From assembly GCF_014243395.1 (NCBI RefSeq), contig NZ_JACLCP010000006.1, positions 124,001-188,000 on the forward strand: 64,000 nucleotides of DNA, read 5' to 3'. The DNA comes from Winogradskyella flava (GTDB lineage Bacteria > Bacteroidota > Bacteroidia > Flavobacteriales > Flavobacteriaceae). The position numbers and the translations under genes were made by a program. Positions within the stretch are counted from its first letter, which is position 1; each line of letters begins with the position of its first letter. Positions 8,208 through 18,291 of this stretch are shown in pieces. The notes under the pieces were generated by a model. It was given only the letters and a program-made list of their open reading frames with translations. It did no database searches and was not told the origin of the DNA.

Positions 8208-9077
8208 ATGAAGTTACTTATTAGCTTTTTGCTGTTTACAACAGTTTTAAATGCGCAAGTATCATCAATAGAATTGCCAGAGGGTGAAGATGAAATAAAA
8301 ATAAATAGATTTACACCACTTTTAAGCATTTATGTAGATGAAAATAATGAGGTTTATCTAGAAAAAGAACCCATCAGAGTATTTGATTTAGCCAAAGAGT
8401 TATCGTACTTAAGATATAAGATGCCATTTGAGGTTCAAATGCGTATAAAGGTATTTCTTTATGTTGATAATAATTCTAGCTACAGTGTTATAGACGAAAT
8501 TAAAAGCCAGCTTGCTAGCGCATACTTTGAAAGGTTATATTACAAAACAAATTCTATTGAAGATAAAGATATACTTAAAGGGATATCATGGACAAATCAT
8601 CAATCGTTTTATCATCTTAAAAGGCCAAATAAAATTTTGACAAAAAAAGAACAAGAAAGGAATAAACGTTACAATGATAGTTTAGGAAAACTTGGTGGAT
8701 TTGATGGGATCCCGCCTCCACCGCCTCCACAACCTAATTGGTTTTTTGACTCGCAATACATAATTTATTCGGATAGTAAAGCGGCTATTGAAGAAGCTTT
8801 GGAAGGGAAAAAATACTCTTGTGTTACTTTAACCAATGTAGGCTTCGAAAAAGATAATGAAATCATAAAATTTGATGATAAGGAAAAACTCGAAACTCTT
8901 TTTTATTCTCAAGATATAGTTTTTGTTAGATTTAGTGAGAACTTAAAATACTCCAATTATATAAGTGCTATAAAAGACTATAAAAACTTGGAGATTAAAA
9001 AGAGAGGCTATTTTTTTGAGTTGTCTAGTGAAATAGAAAAGATTCATGAAAAGTCAGATATCAAATTATGTAACTAG
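8208..9077 (+). CDS. Secreted protein resembling a tandem ExbD periplasmic domain
   Basis: I do not recognise this as a named family. An ATG at 8208 gives a clean signal peptide (MKLLISFLLFTTVLNAQ), so I prefer it to the earlier in-frame start at 8151. The mature part of about 270 residues shows two stretches like the periplasmic domain of ExbD/TolR. The first has IYVDENNEVYLEKEPIRVFD, then FLYVDNNSSYSVIDEIKSQL. The second has IVFVRFSENLKYSNYISAIK near the C terminus. They are joined by a charged linker with six prolines in a row (about residue 170). Unlike ExbD there is no membrane anchor besides the signal peptide. The gene stands alone between two terminators. The ExbD link is inference from pattern only. 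Confidence 0.55.
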   Translation: MKLLISFLLFTTVLNAQVSSIELPEGEDEIKINRFTPLLSIYVDENNEVYLEKEPIRVFDLAKELSYLRYKMPFEVQMRIKVFLYVDNNSSYSVIDEIKSQLASAYFERLYYKTNSIEDKDILKGISWTNHQSFYHLKRPNKILTKKEQERNKRYNDSLGKLGGFDGIPPPPPPQPNWFFDSQYIIYSDSKAAIEEALEGKKYSCVTLTNVGFEKDNEIIKFDDKEKLETLFYSQDIVFVRFSENLKYSNYISAIKDYKNLEIKKRGYFFELSSEIEKIHEKSDIKLCN

Positions 9078-9100
9078 TTGTTGCAGAATACTGTTGTAAA

Positions 9101-9136
9101 AAACGCAATAAATACTAATCTTTATTGCGTTTTTTT
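9101..9136 (+). terminator. Terminator after the ExbD-like gene
   Basis: AAACGCAATAAA pairs with TTTATTGCGTTT around a short loop, and a T run follows. It isolates this gene from eno. Confidence 0.85.
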
Positions 9137-9208
9137 AGTTACGAAAACATTTTAGTAAATATTAATCGCAAATATGATTTTTGTTCTGTTTTGCGCTTAG
9201 GATTTTTG

Positions 9209-9216
9209 TAATTTTG
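9209..9216 (+). promoter_or_regulatory. Probable -7 box of the eno promoter
   Basis: TAATTTTG matches TAnnTTTG. TTG trinucleotides lie 15 and 25 bases upstream, so the -33 box is not clearly placed. The resulting leader to eno would be about 80 bases and would contain a REP-like repeat. Confidence 0.45.
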
Positions 9217-9233
9217 ATGAACCTACAAGGTTT

Positions 9234-9261
9234 GTCATGCTGGACTTGTTTCAGTATCTCA
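9234..9261. repeat. REP-like repeat in the eno leader
   Basis: The segment GTCATGCTGGACTTGTTTCA followed by GTATCTCA resembles a short repeat (tcatgctgaacttgtttcagcatct) that I remember as widespread in Bacteroidota intergenic DNA. It lies between the predicted promoter and the eno start, so it would be transcribed. Only one copy is in this window. Confidence 0.5.
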
Positions 9262-9290
9262 ATTTTTATTTTCAAATTAAAGTTAACTAA

Positions 9291-10595
<1,305 letters not shown>

Positions 10596-10620
10596 AGGCT
10601 TACCAAATAATGAACTTAAA

Positions 10621-10656
10621 AAAAGACCTATTCATCGATTTGAATAGGTTTTTTTT
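10621..10656 (+). terminator. Terminator after eno
   Basis: AAAAGACCTATTCA pairs with TTGAATAGGTTTTTT around a five-base loop, ending in an eight-T run. Confidence 0.88.
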
Positions 10657-10700
10657 GGTAAAAGAATTGATAGTCTTGTCACTATTGTTTAAATTGAAAT

Positions 10701-13268
10701 ATGAAACAACTTTTGCTACTCGTACTTTGTTTTTTTGCTTTAGCCAATAGCCAAGCGCAAATCGTTAATATACCAGATGCTAATTTTAAGGCAAAACTAT
10801 TGGAAGCTAGCTCATCAAATCAGATAGCCGAAATTTTAAATTATGGATATGACGTGATCGATTATAATTATGATGGTGAAATACAGGTCTATGAAGCGGA
10901 AGAAGTTATTTCATTAAATTTAAATTTTTCCGAAATAAGTGATTTAACAGGTATTGAAGCATTTATTAATTTAGAAAAACTTGAGTGTCGCCAAAATCAA
11001 ATTTCGGTTCTCGATTTAAGCCAAAATACTCAACTAGTTGAGCTAGACATGCTTTGGAATAATATTTCTAACTTCAATTTTAGTTCATTAGTAGACTTAG
11101 AAATACTTAGTGTAGGTGATCCTCTTATCGATATAGATTTAAGTCAAAATTTACAGCTTAAGAATTTATATTTAGCTTCTAGTTCTATAAATAGTTTAGA
11201 TATATCAAATAATGTAAGTCTTGAGATGTTACGTATTATTGCTCCACTAATTTCAACTCTTGATTTGGCATCTAATATTAACTTGATATCGTTAGGTTTA
11301 TCAAACCTAAATTCGCTTAATAGTATTGATATATCGCATAATACTAATTTACAAGTATTTGATTCGTCTGATGTTATTTTCACTAGTGTAGATTTATCGC
11401 AAAACTTAAACTTAGTAACTTTTAGATGTATAAATGGTCAACTTACCGCACTAGATCTTACTAATAATGCCCTTTTAGAACATGTCAGATGCGATAATAA
11501 TTTTTTAACCGAAATTGATATTTCACAAAATCCACTTTTACAACTGTTAGATATTACCAATAATCAAATCACGTCTCTTGATGCTTCAGGAAATTTAGCA
11601 ATTAACTCACTTAGACTTAATAATAATCTTATTTCAGAAATTGATGTAAGTCAAAATCAAGAATTATATAGTCTTGAGGTTGCAAATAATCAACTCGTCT
11701 CTGTTGATCTTAGTAATAATTTCTTAATTAATTTTGCAAATATTTCAAGCAACGAATCTCTTGTCTATGTTAATATAAAAAATGGAAATATTGATGAGTT
11801 GGTTCAGATATTTAATAACCCAAATCTAGAAACTGTCTGTATAGATTCAAACGAACTTTCTAATGGTGGTGTGGCGATAGGTCCTAGTGTAGTCCCTTTG
11901 AGCGAATACTGCACTTTTATACCAGGAGGTGATTATAATATTATTTCTGGATATATCATTTTTGATTCGGACGATAATGGATGCGATACGAATGATCTGA
12001 GCTATCCTAACCTAAGATTAGATATATCAGATGGCATGGATTCTGGTATTACATTTTCCAATAACGCAGGAGAATACACTTTTTATACTAACGAAGGGAC
12101 ATATGACATTATACCCAACATTGAGAATCCATCTTGGTTTTCGGTGTCGCCTTCTAATGTACAAATTCCGTTTATAGATTTAAACAATACAGTCAATCAA
12201 GATTTCTGTATCACTCCAAATGGTACACACAATGATTTAGAAATAGTTATAGTACCCATAGTAGCTGCACAACCTGGTTTTGATGCTAGTTACCAAATTG
12301 TTTATAAGAACAAAGGGAATCAAGTACTCTCAGGTAGTGTTGACTTTACCTATAATGATAGTGTTTTAGACCTAATATCAACCTCTGCAGTACCAGATAT
12401 ACAAACACCAGGAAACATGTCTTGGAATTACGCAGACCTAAACCCTTTTGAACGTAGAACGATAGATGTAGTTTTTAATGTCAACTCACCAATGGAAACA
12501 CCTGCTGTAAATATTGACGATGTCCTAGATTTTACCGCAGTCATTAACCCAATCTCGGGTGATGAAATTCCAAATGATAATACCTTTAGGCTAGAACAGG
12601 TTGTCATAGGTTCATATGATCCAAACGACATCACATGTCTTGAAAGTGGTACAGTTGCGCCTGAAAAAATTGGAGAATACCTGCACTATAACATCAGATT
12701 TGAAAATACAGGAACTGCACCAACAAGTTTTGTGGTGGTCAAGGATATCATTGATGGGACTAAATTTGATTTGTCGTCTTTTCAAGTCATGCATAGTTCT
12801 CACGATATGGCGACAAGAATAACGAACTCCACCGTTGAATTTTTGTTTGAGACACTTAGTTTAGGGCCAAATGAAATGGGTAATATTGTGTTTAAAATAA
12901 AGACCTTGGATACCTTAAGCGTTGGAGATTCTGTTGCTCAACAAGCAGAAATATTCTTTGATTTTAATTTCCCAATAGAGACAAATAATGCAGAAACTAG
13001 TTTTCAGTTATTATCGATTGAAGATACTCGGTCGACTGATAGTTTTGTTATTTTCCCAAATCCGTCAAAAGATCGTGTAACTATTGAAGCCAATTCTACA
13101 ATAGAGTCTATTACCCTTTATGATGTTCAGGGTCGAGAACTCTCAAGCATAAGTGTTAATGCCCTTATTCATTTACTCGATATTTCAAATTATAGAAGTG
13201 GTATATACTTTTTAGAGGTTTCATCTTTATCTGGAAACAGGCTTACTCAGCAACTTATCAAGAAATAG
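10701..13268 (+). CDS. Leucine-rich-repeat protein with T9SS type A sorting domain
   Basis: This is a predicted secreted or surface-attached protein of 855 residues. It has a signal peptide (MKQLLLLVLCFFALANSQAQ). About fifteen degenerate leucine-rich repeats of roughly 21 residues follow (residues 60-400), with recurring DLSQNxxL and SLDxSxN motifs. A beta-sandwich region with a SdrD-like start (YIIFDSDDNGCD) comes next at about 420-500. Then comes a DUF7619-like domain (SYDPNDITCLESG, HYNIRFENTGTAPTSF) at about 640-770. The C terminus (FVIFPNPSKDRVTIEANS to YFLEVSS) is a type A T9SS signal. Such proteins mediate adhesion or substrate binding. The ligand is unknown and no neighbouring gene suggests one. 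Confidence 0.85.
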   Translation: MKQLLLLVLCFFALANSQAQIVNIPDANFKAKLLEASSSNQIAEILNYGYDVIDYNYDGEIQVYEAEEVISLNLNFSEISDLTGIEAFINLEKLECRQNQISVLDLSQNTQLVELDMLWNNISNFNFSSLVDLEILSVGDPLIDIDLSQNLQLKNLYLASSSINSLDISNNVSLEMLRIIAPLISTLDLASNINLISLGLSNLNSLNSIDISHNTNLQVFDSSDVIFTSVDLSQNLNLVTFRCINGQLTALDLTNNALLEHVRCDNNFLTEIDISQNPLLQLLDITNNQITSLDASGNLAINSLRLNNNLISEIDVSQNQELYSLEVANNQLVSVDLSNNFLINFANISSNESLVYVNIKNGNIDELVQIFNNPNLETVCIDSNELSNGGVAIGPSVVPLSEYCTFIPGGDYNIISGYIIFDSDDNGCDTNDLSYPNLRLDISDGMDSGITFSNNAGEYTFYTNEGTYDIIPNIENPSWFSVSPSNVQIPFIDLNNTVNQDFCITPNGTHNDLEIVIVPIVAAQPGFDASYQIVYKNKGNQVLSGSVDFTYNDSVLDLISTSAVPDIQTPGNMSWNYADLNPFERRTIDVVFNVNSPMETPAVNIDDVLDFTAVINPISGDEIPNDNTFRLEQVVIGSYDPNDITCLESGTVAPEKIGEYLHYNIRFENTGTAPTSFVVVKDIIDGTKFDLSSFQVMHSSHDMATRITNSTVEFLFETLSLGPNEMGNIVFKIKTLDTLSVGDSVAQQAEIFFDFNFPIETNNAETSFQLLSIEDTRSTDSFVIFPNPSKDRVTIEANSTIESITLYDVQGRELSSISVNALIHLLDISNYRSGIYFLEVSSLSGNRLTQQLIKK

Positions 13269-13423
13269 ATATTATATCTAACAACTTGTATTATTAAAGA
13301 TCTTTTTTTCATAGAAAAGGTAAATACTTCAATTGTTAAAACCGTTATAAATTGACTTCCGAAATCGTTTGATATTTCGTAAATTTACAGTCCTTTAAAA
13401 TTTACATAAACTCTAATAAAACT

Positions 13424-14710
13424 ATGGCAGATAAAGCTACCTTGGAAATTAATGGCGATAAATACGAATTCCCTTTAAAAGTGGGTTCAGAAAATGAAGT
13501 TGCTATTGATATCAAAACCTTACGAAATGCAACCGGAGGCGTCATAACAATTGATCCAGGATATAAAAACACGGGAAGTTGCGAAAGTGCCATTACGTTT
13601 TTAGATGGTGAAAAAGGGATTCTAAGGTATAGAGGCTATTCCATTGAGGAACTTGCTGAAAAAGCAGACTTTCTAGAAGTGGCCTATTTGTTAATTTTTG
13701 GAGAACTACCAACGCAAGAACAGCTCAATAAATTTGAAGCAGATATAAAGGATAAATCTGTTGTAGACGACGACATTAAAAAGATTTTGGATGCTTTTCC
13801 CAAAGCAGCTCACCCAATGGGAGTGCTGTCGTCGTTAACTAGTGCTCTTACTGCATTCTATCCATCTTCAGTAGATGTTAACTCTGAGGAGGCCATGTAT
13901 AATGCGATTGTTAGAATATTAGCAAAGTTCCCAATTCTTGTGGCATGGACCATGCGTAAGAAACATGGTTTGCCTTTAGAGTATGGTGATGATAATTTAG
14001 GCTATGTAGAGAATGTCCTTAAGATGATGTTTAAAAAGCCAAATAGTGAATATGAGCAAAATCCTATTTTGGTAAACGCTTTGGATAAACTATTAATATT
14101 GCACGCAGATCATGAGCAAAACTGTTCTACATCCACTGTAAGAATTGCTGGTTCGTCGCACGCAGGTTTATTTGTGTCTTTGGCTTCAGGTATTTCGGCC
14201 CTTTGGGGACCATTACATGGAGGGGCCAATCAAGCGGTTTTAGAAATGCTTGAAGCGATTCGAGAGGATGGAGGTGATACCAAAAAGTATATGGCTAAAG
14301 CTAAAGATAAAAACGATCCTTTCCGTTTAATGGGCTTTGGACACCGCGTTTATAAAAACTTCGACCCGAGAGCAAAGATTATTAAGGTTGCAGCTGATGA
14401 GGTATTGGGAGATTTAGGTGTTGAAGACCCTATTTTGGATATTGCCAAAGGTTTAGAGAAAGAGGCTTTAGAGGATCAATATTTCGTAGATAGAAAGTTA
14501 TATCCTAATGTAGATTTCTATTCAGGTATTATTTATAGAGCAATGGGAATTCCCGTGGAAATGTTCACCGTAATGTTTGCACTAGGTCGTTTGCCAGGTT
14601 GGATAGCACAATGGCGAGAAATGCGTTTACGTAACGAGCCTATTGGCAGACCAAGACAATTATACGTTGGAGAGACGCATAGAGATTTTAAGACGATCGA
14701 TAAAAGATAA
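13424..14710 (+). CDS. gltA: Citrate synthase
   Basis: GltA condenses oxaloacetate and acetyl-CoA to citrate, the entry step of the TCA cycle. The 428-residue protein is the long, hexameric type with an N-terminal beta domain (MADKATLEINGDKYEFPLKV). The active-site histidines are visible in GPLHGGANQAV and MGFGHRVYKN, and the Asp region in the C-terminal NVDFYSGIIYRAMGIP. It follows the T9SS gene by 155 bases, and a hairpin terminator begins 23 bases after the stop. Confidence 0.98.
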   Translation: MADKATLEINGDKYEFPLKVGSENEVAIDIKTLRNATGGVITIDPGYKNTGSCESAITFLDGEKGILRYRGYSIEELAEKADFLEVAYLLIFGELPTQEQLNKFEADIKDKSVVDDDIKKILDAFPKAAHPMGVLSSLTSALTAFYPSSVDVNSEEAMYNAIVRILAKFPILVAWTMRKKHGLPLEYGDDNLGYVENVLKMMFKKPNSEYEQNPILVNALDKLLILHADHEQNCSTSTVRIAGSSHAGLFVSLASGISALWGPLHGGANQAVLEMLEAIREDGGDTKKYMAKAKDKNDPFRLMGFGHRVYKNFDPRAKIIKVAADEVLGDLGVEDPILDIAKGLEKEALEDQYFVDRKLYPNVDFYSGIIYRAMGIPVEMFTVMFALGRLPGWIAQWREMRLRNEPIGRPRQLYVGETHRDFKTIDKR

Positions 14711-14733
14711 TTTATATACAAACTGTATCAATG

Positions 14734-14760
14734 AGCACCATTTTATTAATGGTGCTTTTT
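14734..14760 (+). terminator. Terminator after gltA
   Basis: AGCACCATT pairs with AATGGTGCT around a five-base loop, followed by T residues. It overlaps an in-frame ATG (14731) of the following gene, which argues against that ATG being the start. Confidence 0.88.
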
Positions 14761-14775
14761 GTATTTTCGCAGGTA

Positions 14776-15687
14776 ATGAAACTAAACATTCAAAATGAGA
14801 CATCACGTCTTAGAGCTGTTATCTTAGGAACTGCAGAAAGCAACGGTCCTACGCCCAAAGTAGAAGATTGTTACGATCCAAAAAGTCGGCAGCATGTATT
14901 GGCTGGTACTTATCCGAAAGAAGTCGATATGATAAAGGAAATGGAAGCTGTTGCCAAAGTATTGGAAAGGTATGATGTTACAGTTTACAGACCGAAAGTC
15001 TTGAAAGACTATAATCAAATTTTCGCTAGAGACATTTCTTTCGTTATAGAAGATAAAATTGTAGTTGCCAATATTCTACCTGATCGGAAACGTGAAGTAG
15101 AGGCAACAGAGTATGTTTGGGAACATGTAGAAAAGAAAAATAGAATTATTTTACCAGACGAATGTCATGTCGAAGGCGGCGACGTTATGCCTTGGAACGA
15201 CTATATTTTTATAGGTACGTATTCTGGTGAAGACTATCCAGATTATATTACCGCACGCACTAATGTAGACGCTGTAATTGCTATTCAAGAGTTATTTCCT
15301 CATAAAATCGTGAAGTCTTTTGAGTTGCGTAAATCCAATACCGATCCAAAAGATAATGCCTTGCACTTGGATTGTTGTTTTCAACCCGTAGGAAAAGATA
15401 AAGCCATAATTCATAAAAATGGATTTTTAGTTGAAAGCGAATATGAATGGTTGGTCAATTTCTTTGGAAAGAAGAATGTTTTTGAAATTACTAAGGACGA
15501 AATGTACGATATGAATAGTAATATATTTTCCATTTCTGAGGATGTTATAATTTCTGAAAAGAACTTTACACGCTTGAATACTTGGTTAAGAGATAACGGT
15601 TTTACGGTTGAAGAAGTACCTTATGCTGAAATTGCAAAACAGGAAGGTTTATTGCGCTGTTCTACCATGCCTCTGATCAGGGATTAG
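14776..15687 (+). CDS. Dimethylarginine dimethylaminohydrolase (DDAH) family protein
   Basis: This 303-residue protein belongs to the guanidino-group-modifying superfamily (amidinotransferase, arginine deiminase and DDAH fold). I see the Glu-Gly-Gly-Asp motif in CHVEGGDVMPWNDY and the histidine region in NALHLDCCFQPVG. The probable nucleophilic Cys lies near the C terminus in LRCSTMPLIRD. I chose the ATG at 14776 (MKLNIQNETSRLRAVILG) because the upstream ATG at 14731 lies inside the gltA terminator hairpin and would add a hydrophobic stretch foreign to the family. The substrate (arginine, methylated arginine or another guanidine) cannot be read from sequence. Another member, ctlX, lies 13 kb away. 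Confidence 0.85.
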   Translation: MKLNIQNETSRLRAVILGTAESNGPTPKVEDCYDPKSRQHVLAGTYPKEVDMIKEMEAVAKVLERYDVTVYRPKVLKDYNQIFARDISFVIEDKIVVANILPDRKREVEATEYVWEHVEKKNRIILPDECHVEGGDVMPWNDYIFIGTYSGEDYPDYITARTNVDAVIAIQELFPHKIVKSFELRKSNTDPKDNALHLDCCFQPVGKDKAIIHKNGFLVESEYEWLVNFFGKKNVFEITKDEMYDMNSNIFSISEDVIISEKNFTRLNTWLRDNGFTVEEVPYAEIAKQEGLLRCSTMPLIRD

Positions 15688-15852
15688 TTTTCTTTGATTT
15701 AAGAATCAAGATAAAAAAAGACTCAATGCAAGACTTGTAAAGTGAAGCGTTGTTGTTTTTTACTAAGCATTTGTGATTGCTGTTTAGTAATACACTTTTA
15801 AAACTAAGTCTCTGTTCTTGGTTCTATCAGCATAGCCGTCTTTGTTCTTATT

Positions 15853-16119
15853 TTACTTGCGATACAGAAAATAATTATTCACAAGATTTATATACTCTTG
15901 CTTGGCTTGGTCTTCACTTATATTCTGCACCTGAAATAGTGCATTGGTCTTAAAAGCGTTGATGATAGGTTTTTTGCTACTTGGTCTGCTGTAATTGTTA
16001 GTGGCTTTTTTGTAATAGGCATATAGACGAAGTAGGAAATCAGCTGGAAAAGGCTCTGTATGCGCATTTACGCGCTCTACAGCTGCTTCAAACTCTATAT
16101 TTAATTCTTCCGATGTCAT
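15853..16119 (-). CDS. Acyl-CoA-binding protein family
   Basis: The 88-residue product resembles acyl-CoA-binding proteins, four-helix carriers of long-chain acyl-CoA. LNIEFEAAVERVNA and LLRLYAYYKKATNN match the first two helices with the Tyr and Lys ligands. QAKQEYINLVNNYF matches the last helix. The central loop is divergent: the usual GDxNxxRPG and KxxWDAW are replaced by SRPSSKKPIINAFKTNALFQ. The start overlaps the psd stop by 4 bases, so it is translationally coupled to a phospholipid synthesis operon, which fits a lipid role. Confidence 0.78.
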   Translation of the reverse strand: MTSEELNIEFEAAVERVNAHTEPFPADFLLRLYAYYKKATNNYSRPSSKKPIINAFKTNALFQVQNISEDQAKQEYINLVNNYFLYRK

Positions 16120-16769
16120 TTCATTTCGGCAATGATACTTTCGCCTCCTCGAACTTTTTGATTGAGTTCTACTTTAATCTCTGCATCTAAAGGTAAAAAT
16201 AAATCTACCCGAGATCCAAATTTTATGAATCCAGAATCATCACCTTGTACGGCAGTACTATTCAAAGTGGCATAGTTAACAATACGTTTAGCCAACGCTC
16301 CAGCAATTTGTCTGTAGAGAACTTTGCCAAAGCTTTCGTTTTCTACTACTACAGTGGTACGTTCGTTTTCTTCGCTGGCTTTTGGATGCCAAGCCACTAA
16401 ATATTTACCAGGATGGTACTTGCTATAGCTTATGTTACCGCTTATGGGATATCTAGTAACATGTACGTTTATTGGCGACATAAAAACCGAAACTTGAATG
16501 CGCTTGTCTTTAAATACTTCATTCTCCATCACTTCCTCAATCACCACGACTTTGCCATCTACGGGGGAGAGTGCGTGCGTTTTATCAGCATGTGTATGAC
16601 GTTTTGGATTTCTAAAGAATTGAAGAATCAAAATGAAGAATACAAGAACGGCAATCATTAGGCCTTTCCTTAACCATTCGTTCATGATGAACGCATCAAT
16701 CAAGAAAAATGATCCTACAACGATGACAAGTGTAATGAATATAATTTTATGACCTTCTTTATGAAACAT
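16116..16769 (-). CDS. psd: Phosphatidylserine decarboxylase proenzyme (short type)
   Basis: Psd decarboxylates phosphatidylserine to phosphatidylethanolamine, the main lipid of these bacteria. The protein has 217 residues, the short proenzyme type. Two hydrophobic segments lie at about residues 9-50. The SPVDGKVV motif and MSPINVHVTRYPISG follow. The self-cleavage site that creates the pyruvoyl group is the Gly-Ser in FIKFGSRVDLFLP. The start overlaps the cdsA end by 11 bases and the end overlaps the acyl-CoA-binding gene. Synthesis from CDP-diacylglycerol is thus encoded side by side, though the serine transferase itself (pssA) is not here. Confidence 0.95.
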   Translation of the reverse strand: MFHKEGHKIIFITLVIVVGSFFLIDAFIMNEWLRKGLMIAVLVFFILILQFFRNPKRHTHADKTHALSPVDGKVVVIEEVMENEVFKDKRIQVSVFMSPINVHVTRYPISGNISYSKYHPGKYLVAWHPKASEENERTTVVVENESFGKVLYRQIAGALAKRIVNYATLNSTAVQGDDSGFIKFGSRVDLFLPLDAEIKVELNQKVRGGESIIAEMK

Positions 16770-17580
16770 AGCTAACGATTCTTAAAAATAAATAAATGAA
16801 TGGTGATGCAAAGATAAGACTATCTAACCGATCCATAAGTCCTCCATGTCCTGGCATAATAACACCACTATCCTTAACACCAGCCTGACGCTTAAATTTA
16901 GATTCTATCAAATCTCCAAATGTGCCAAAGACACTAACAATTATAGCTAGTATTAACCAATTTGTAGAGTTTAAAGTCTCAGTGTAAATAGCAATAAAAT
17001 AACTTGCTATACATGAAAAAAATAAACCTCCTAAAAACCCTTCTACAGTTTTTTTAGGTGAAATACTCGGGAATAATTTCTGCTTGCCAAAATTCTTACC
17101 TACTAAATAGGCACCACTATCATTAACCCAAACTAAAATAAAGGCACCTAATAACAATAAGGGTGTAAATGTATTTTTAAAGTTGGCTATCATCAACATA
17201 AAAATAAAACCACTACTTAAATAAAAGGTGGTGGTGATATAGCGTTTGGTTTGGAAAAGCGGTATTTTTTGAAAGGTGAACAAATCCTTTAAAAGAATAA
17301 GATTCACAAAAATGGTAACGACCAATAAAATATTGGTAGCCTCATCACTACTCACAACATCCGATTTGTATATGCAGATAAACCAAAAGAAAATGTATAG
17401 AAGAATAAATATGATATACTGAGCAAAGGCATTGAGCTTAATCAGTTTGCTAAATTCCATTAAACTTATAATTCCAAAAAGTGCAAGAATAATAATAAGT
17501 CCAGTTTGAAAATACAACGAACCAATAAGCAATAGGGCATATATAGCACCAGAGATGGCTCTAACAGATAATTCTTTCAT
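16759..17580 (-). CDS. cdsA: Phosphatidate cytidylyltransferase (CDP-diacylglycerol synthase)
   Basis: CdsA makes CDP-diacylglycerol from phosphatidate and CTP in the inner membrane. The 273-residue protein has about seven or eight hydrophobic segments. The signature region near the C terminus is SPKKTVEGFLGGLF with KRQAGVKDSGVIMPGHGGLM and DRLDSLIFASP. It overlaps the upstream LUD gene by one base (TAATG type) and psd by 11 bases, so the operon is translationally coupled. Confidence 0.96.
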   Translation of the reverse strand: MKELSVRAISGAIYALLLIGSLYFQTGLIIILALFGIISLMEFSKLIKLNAFAQYIIFILLYIFFWFICIYKSDVVSSDEATNILLVVTIFVNLILLKDLFTFQKIPLFQTKRYITTTFYLSSGFIFMLMIANFKNTFTPLLLLGAFILVWVNDSGAYLVGKNFGKQKLFPSISPKKTVEGFLGGLFFSCIASYFIAIYTETLNSTNWLILAIIVSVFGTFGDLIESKFKRQAGVKDSGVIMPGHGGLMDRLDSLIFASPFIYLFLRIVSYVS

Positions 17581-18188
17581 TATAGATCTTCTAGTAGAAG
17601 TAAATATAAATTTTTGGCACTGCTACCATAAGTTAAAAAGTCCTTATCGTCTGCAGTTTTAAAATGCTTTATGGTAGTAATATTTGTTGGGATTGAAGCT
17701 TTACTCTTTTCTTTGATGCCTTTTAAACCTTCACCAATATTCTCTACAAATTGACTTGTGGTTGCATATATAATAAAATGGTCTGGCAGTTCTTGTAATT
17801 TTTTTTCAGCAATCTGATTTGAAGAAATCAATAATGAGCCGTCATCTGATATTAAATATTCACAAGTGGATAAAAAATAACTACTCTCCGAAATTTTTTT
17901 GGTGCTATTGAGATTAAAATCATTGAAGAGCGCAGACAAACGTTCATCTATCATAAATACTTTGTCATTACGCCATTTATTTTCATCTAAAATGGAGTTG
18001 AAACTATCCTTAACTTCTTCCATGTTTTCACAATAGAGGAATTTTCCACCGTTTGCCTTAAAATTAATCGTAAATCGCTCATCAGCAGGCAACTTAACTT
18101 CAGGCATATATTTACCTCGCTCCTGATTTGGTATGTGTTCTTCGGACTCGTCAGATTTTTTTCCGAAGAATTTACGAAATAAGCTCAT
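17580..18188 (-). CDS. LUD domain protein (LutC/YkgG-like)
   Basis: The 202-residue protein resembles the LUD domain family named after lactate utilisation protein C. It has a basic N terminus (MSLFRKFFGKKSDESEEH) and the region FKANGGKFLYCENMEEVKDS. The fold ends with TNITTIKHFKTADDKDFLTY and LLLLEDL. In other bacteria LUD proteins work with LutA/LutB iron-sulfur proteins, but none is nearby. Its conserved place at the head of a cdsA-psd operon suggests another, unknown role. A -7 box lies about 40 bases upstream. Confidence 0.75.
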   Translation of the reverse strand: MSLFRKFFGKKSDESEEHIPNQERGKYMPEVKLPADERFTINFKANGGKFLYCENMEEVKDSFNSILDENKWRNDKVFMIDERLSALFNDFNLNSTKKISESSYFLSTCEYLISDDGSLLISSNQIAEKKLQELPDHFIIYATTSQFVENIGEGLKGIKEKSKASIPTNITTIKHFKTADDKDFLTYGSSAKNLYLLLLEDL

Positions 18189-18226
18189 TCAACTGTTGCT
18201 ATTAATCCTCTAGTTAGTGAATTTAC

Positions 18227-18234
18227 CAAATATA
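18227..18234 (-). promoter_or_regulatory. Probable -7 box for the LUD-cdsA-psd operon
   Basis: Read on the minus strand the sequence is TATATTTG, a full match to TAnnTTTG, 38 bases before the LUD start codon. It directly follows the ftsH terminator hairpin, as in the rpsK/rpsD case. No clear -33 TTG is seen. Confidence 0.45.
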
Positions 18235-18273
18235 AAAAAACTTAAATTAACAGATAGTCGATTTAAGTTTTTT
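18235..18273 (-). terminator. Terminator after ftsH
   Basis: On the minus strand AAAAAACTTAAAT pairs with ATTTAAGTTTTTT around a 13-base loop, ending in T residues. It lies about 20 bases after the ftsH stop codon. Confidence 0.7.
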
Positions 18274-18291
18274 ATATGATTACTCTAAGGT

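Noticed and set aside
14731..14775. Upstream ATG for the DDAH-family gene
   Set aside because: It lies at the foot of the gltA terminator hairpin, and the added residues are a hydrophobic stretch not seen in the family.
15688..15852. Possible small gene or sRNA between the DDAH-family and ACBP-like genes
   Set aside because: Only a weak six-base stem (TTGATT with AATCAA) is seen, with no frame, promoter or T run that would support a gene or terminator.
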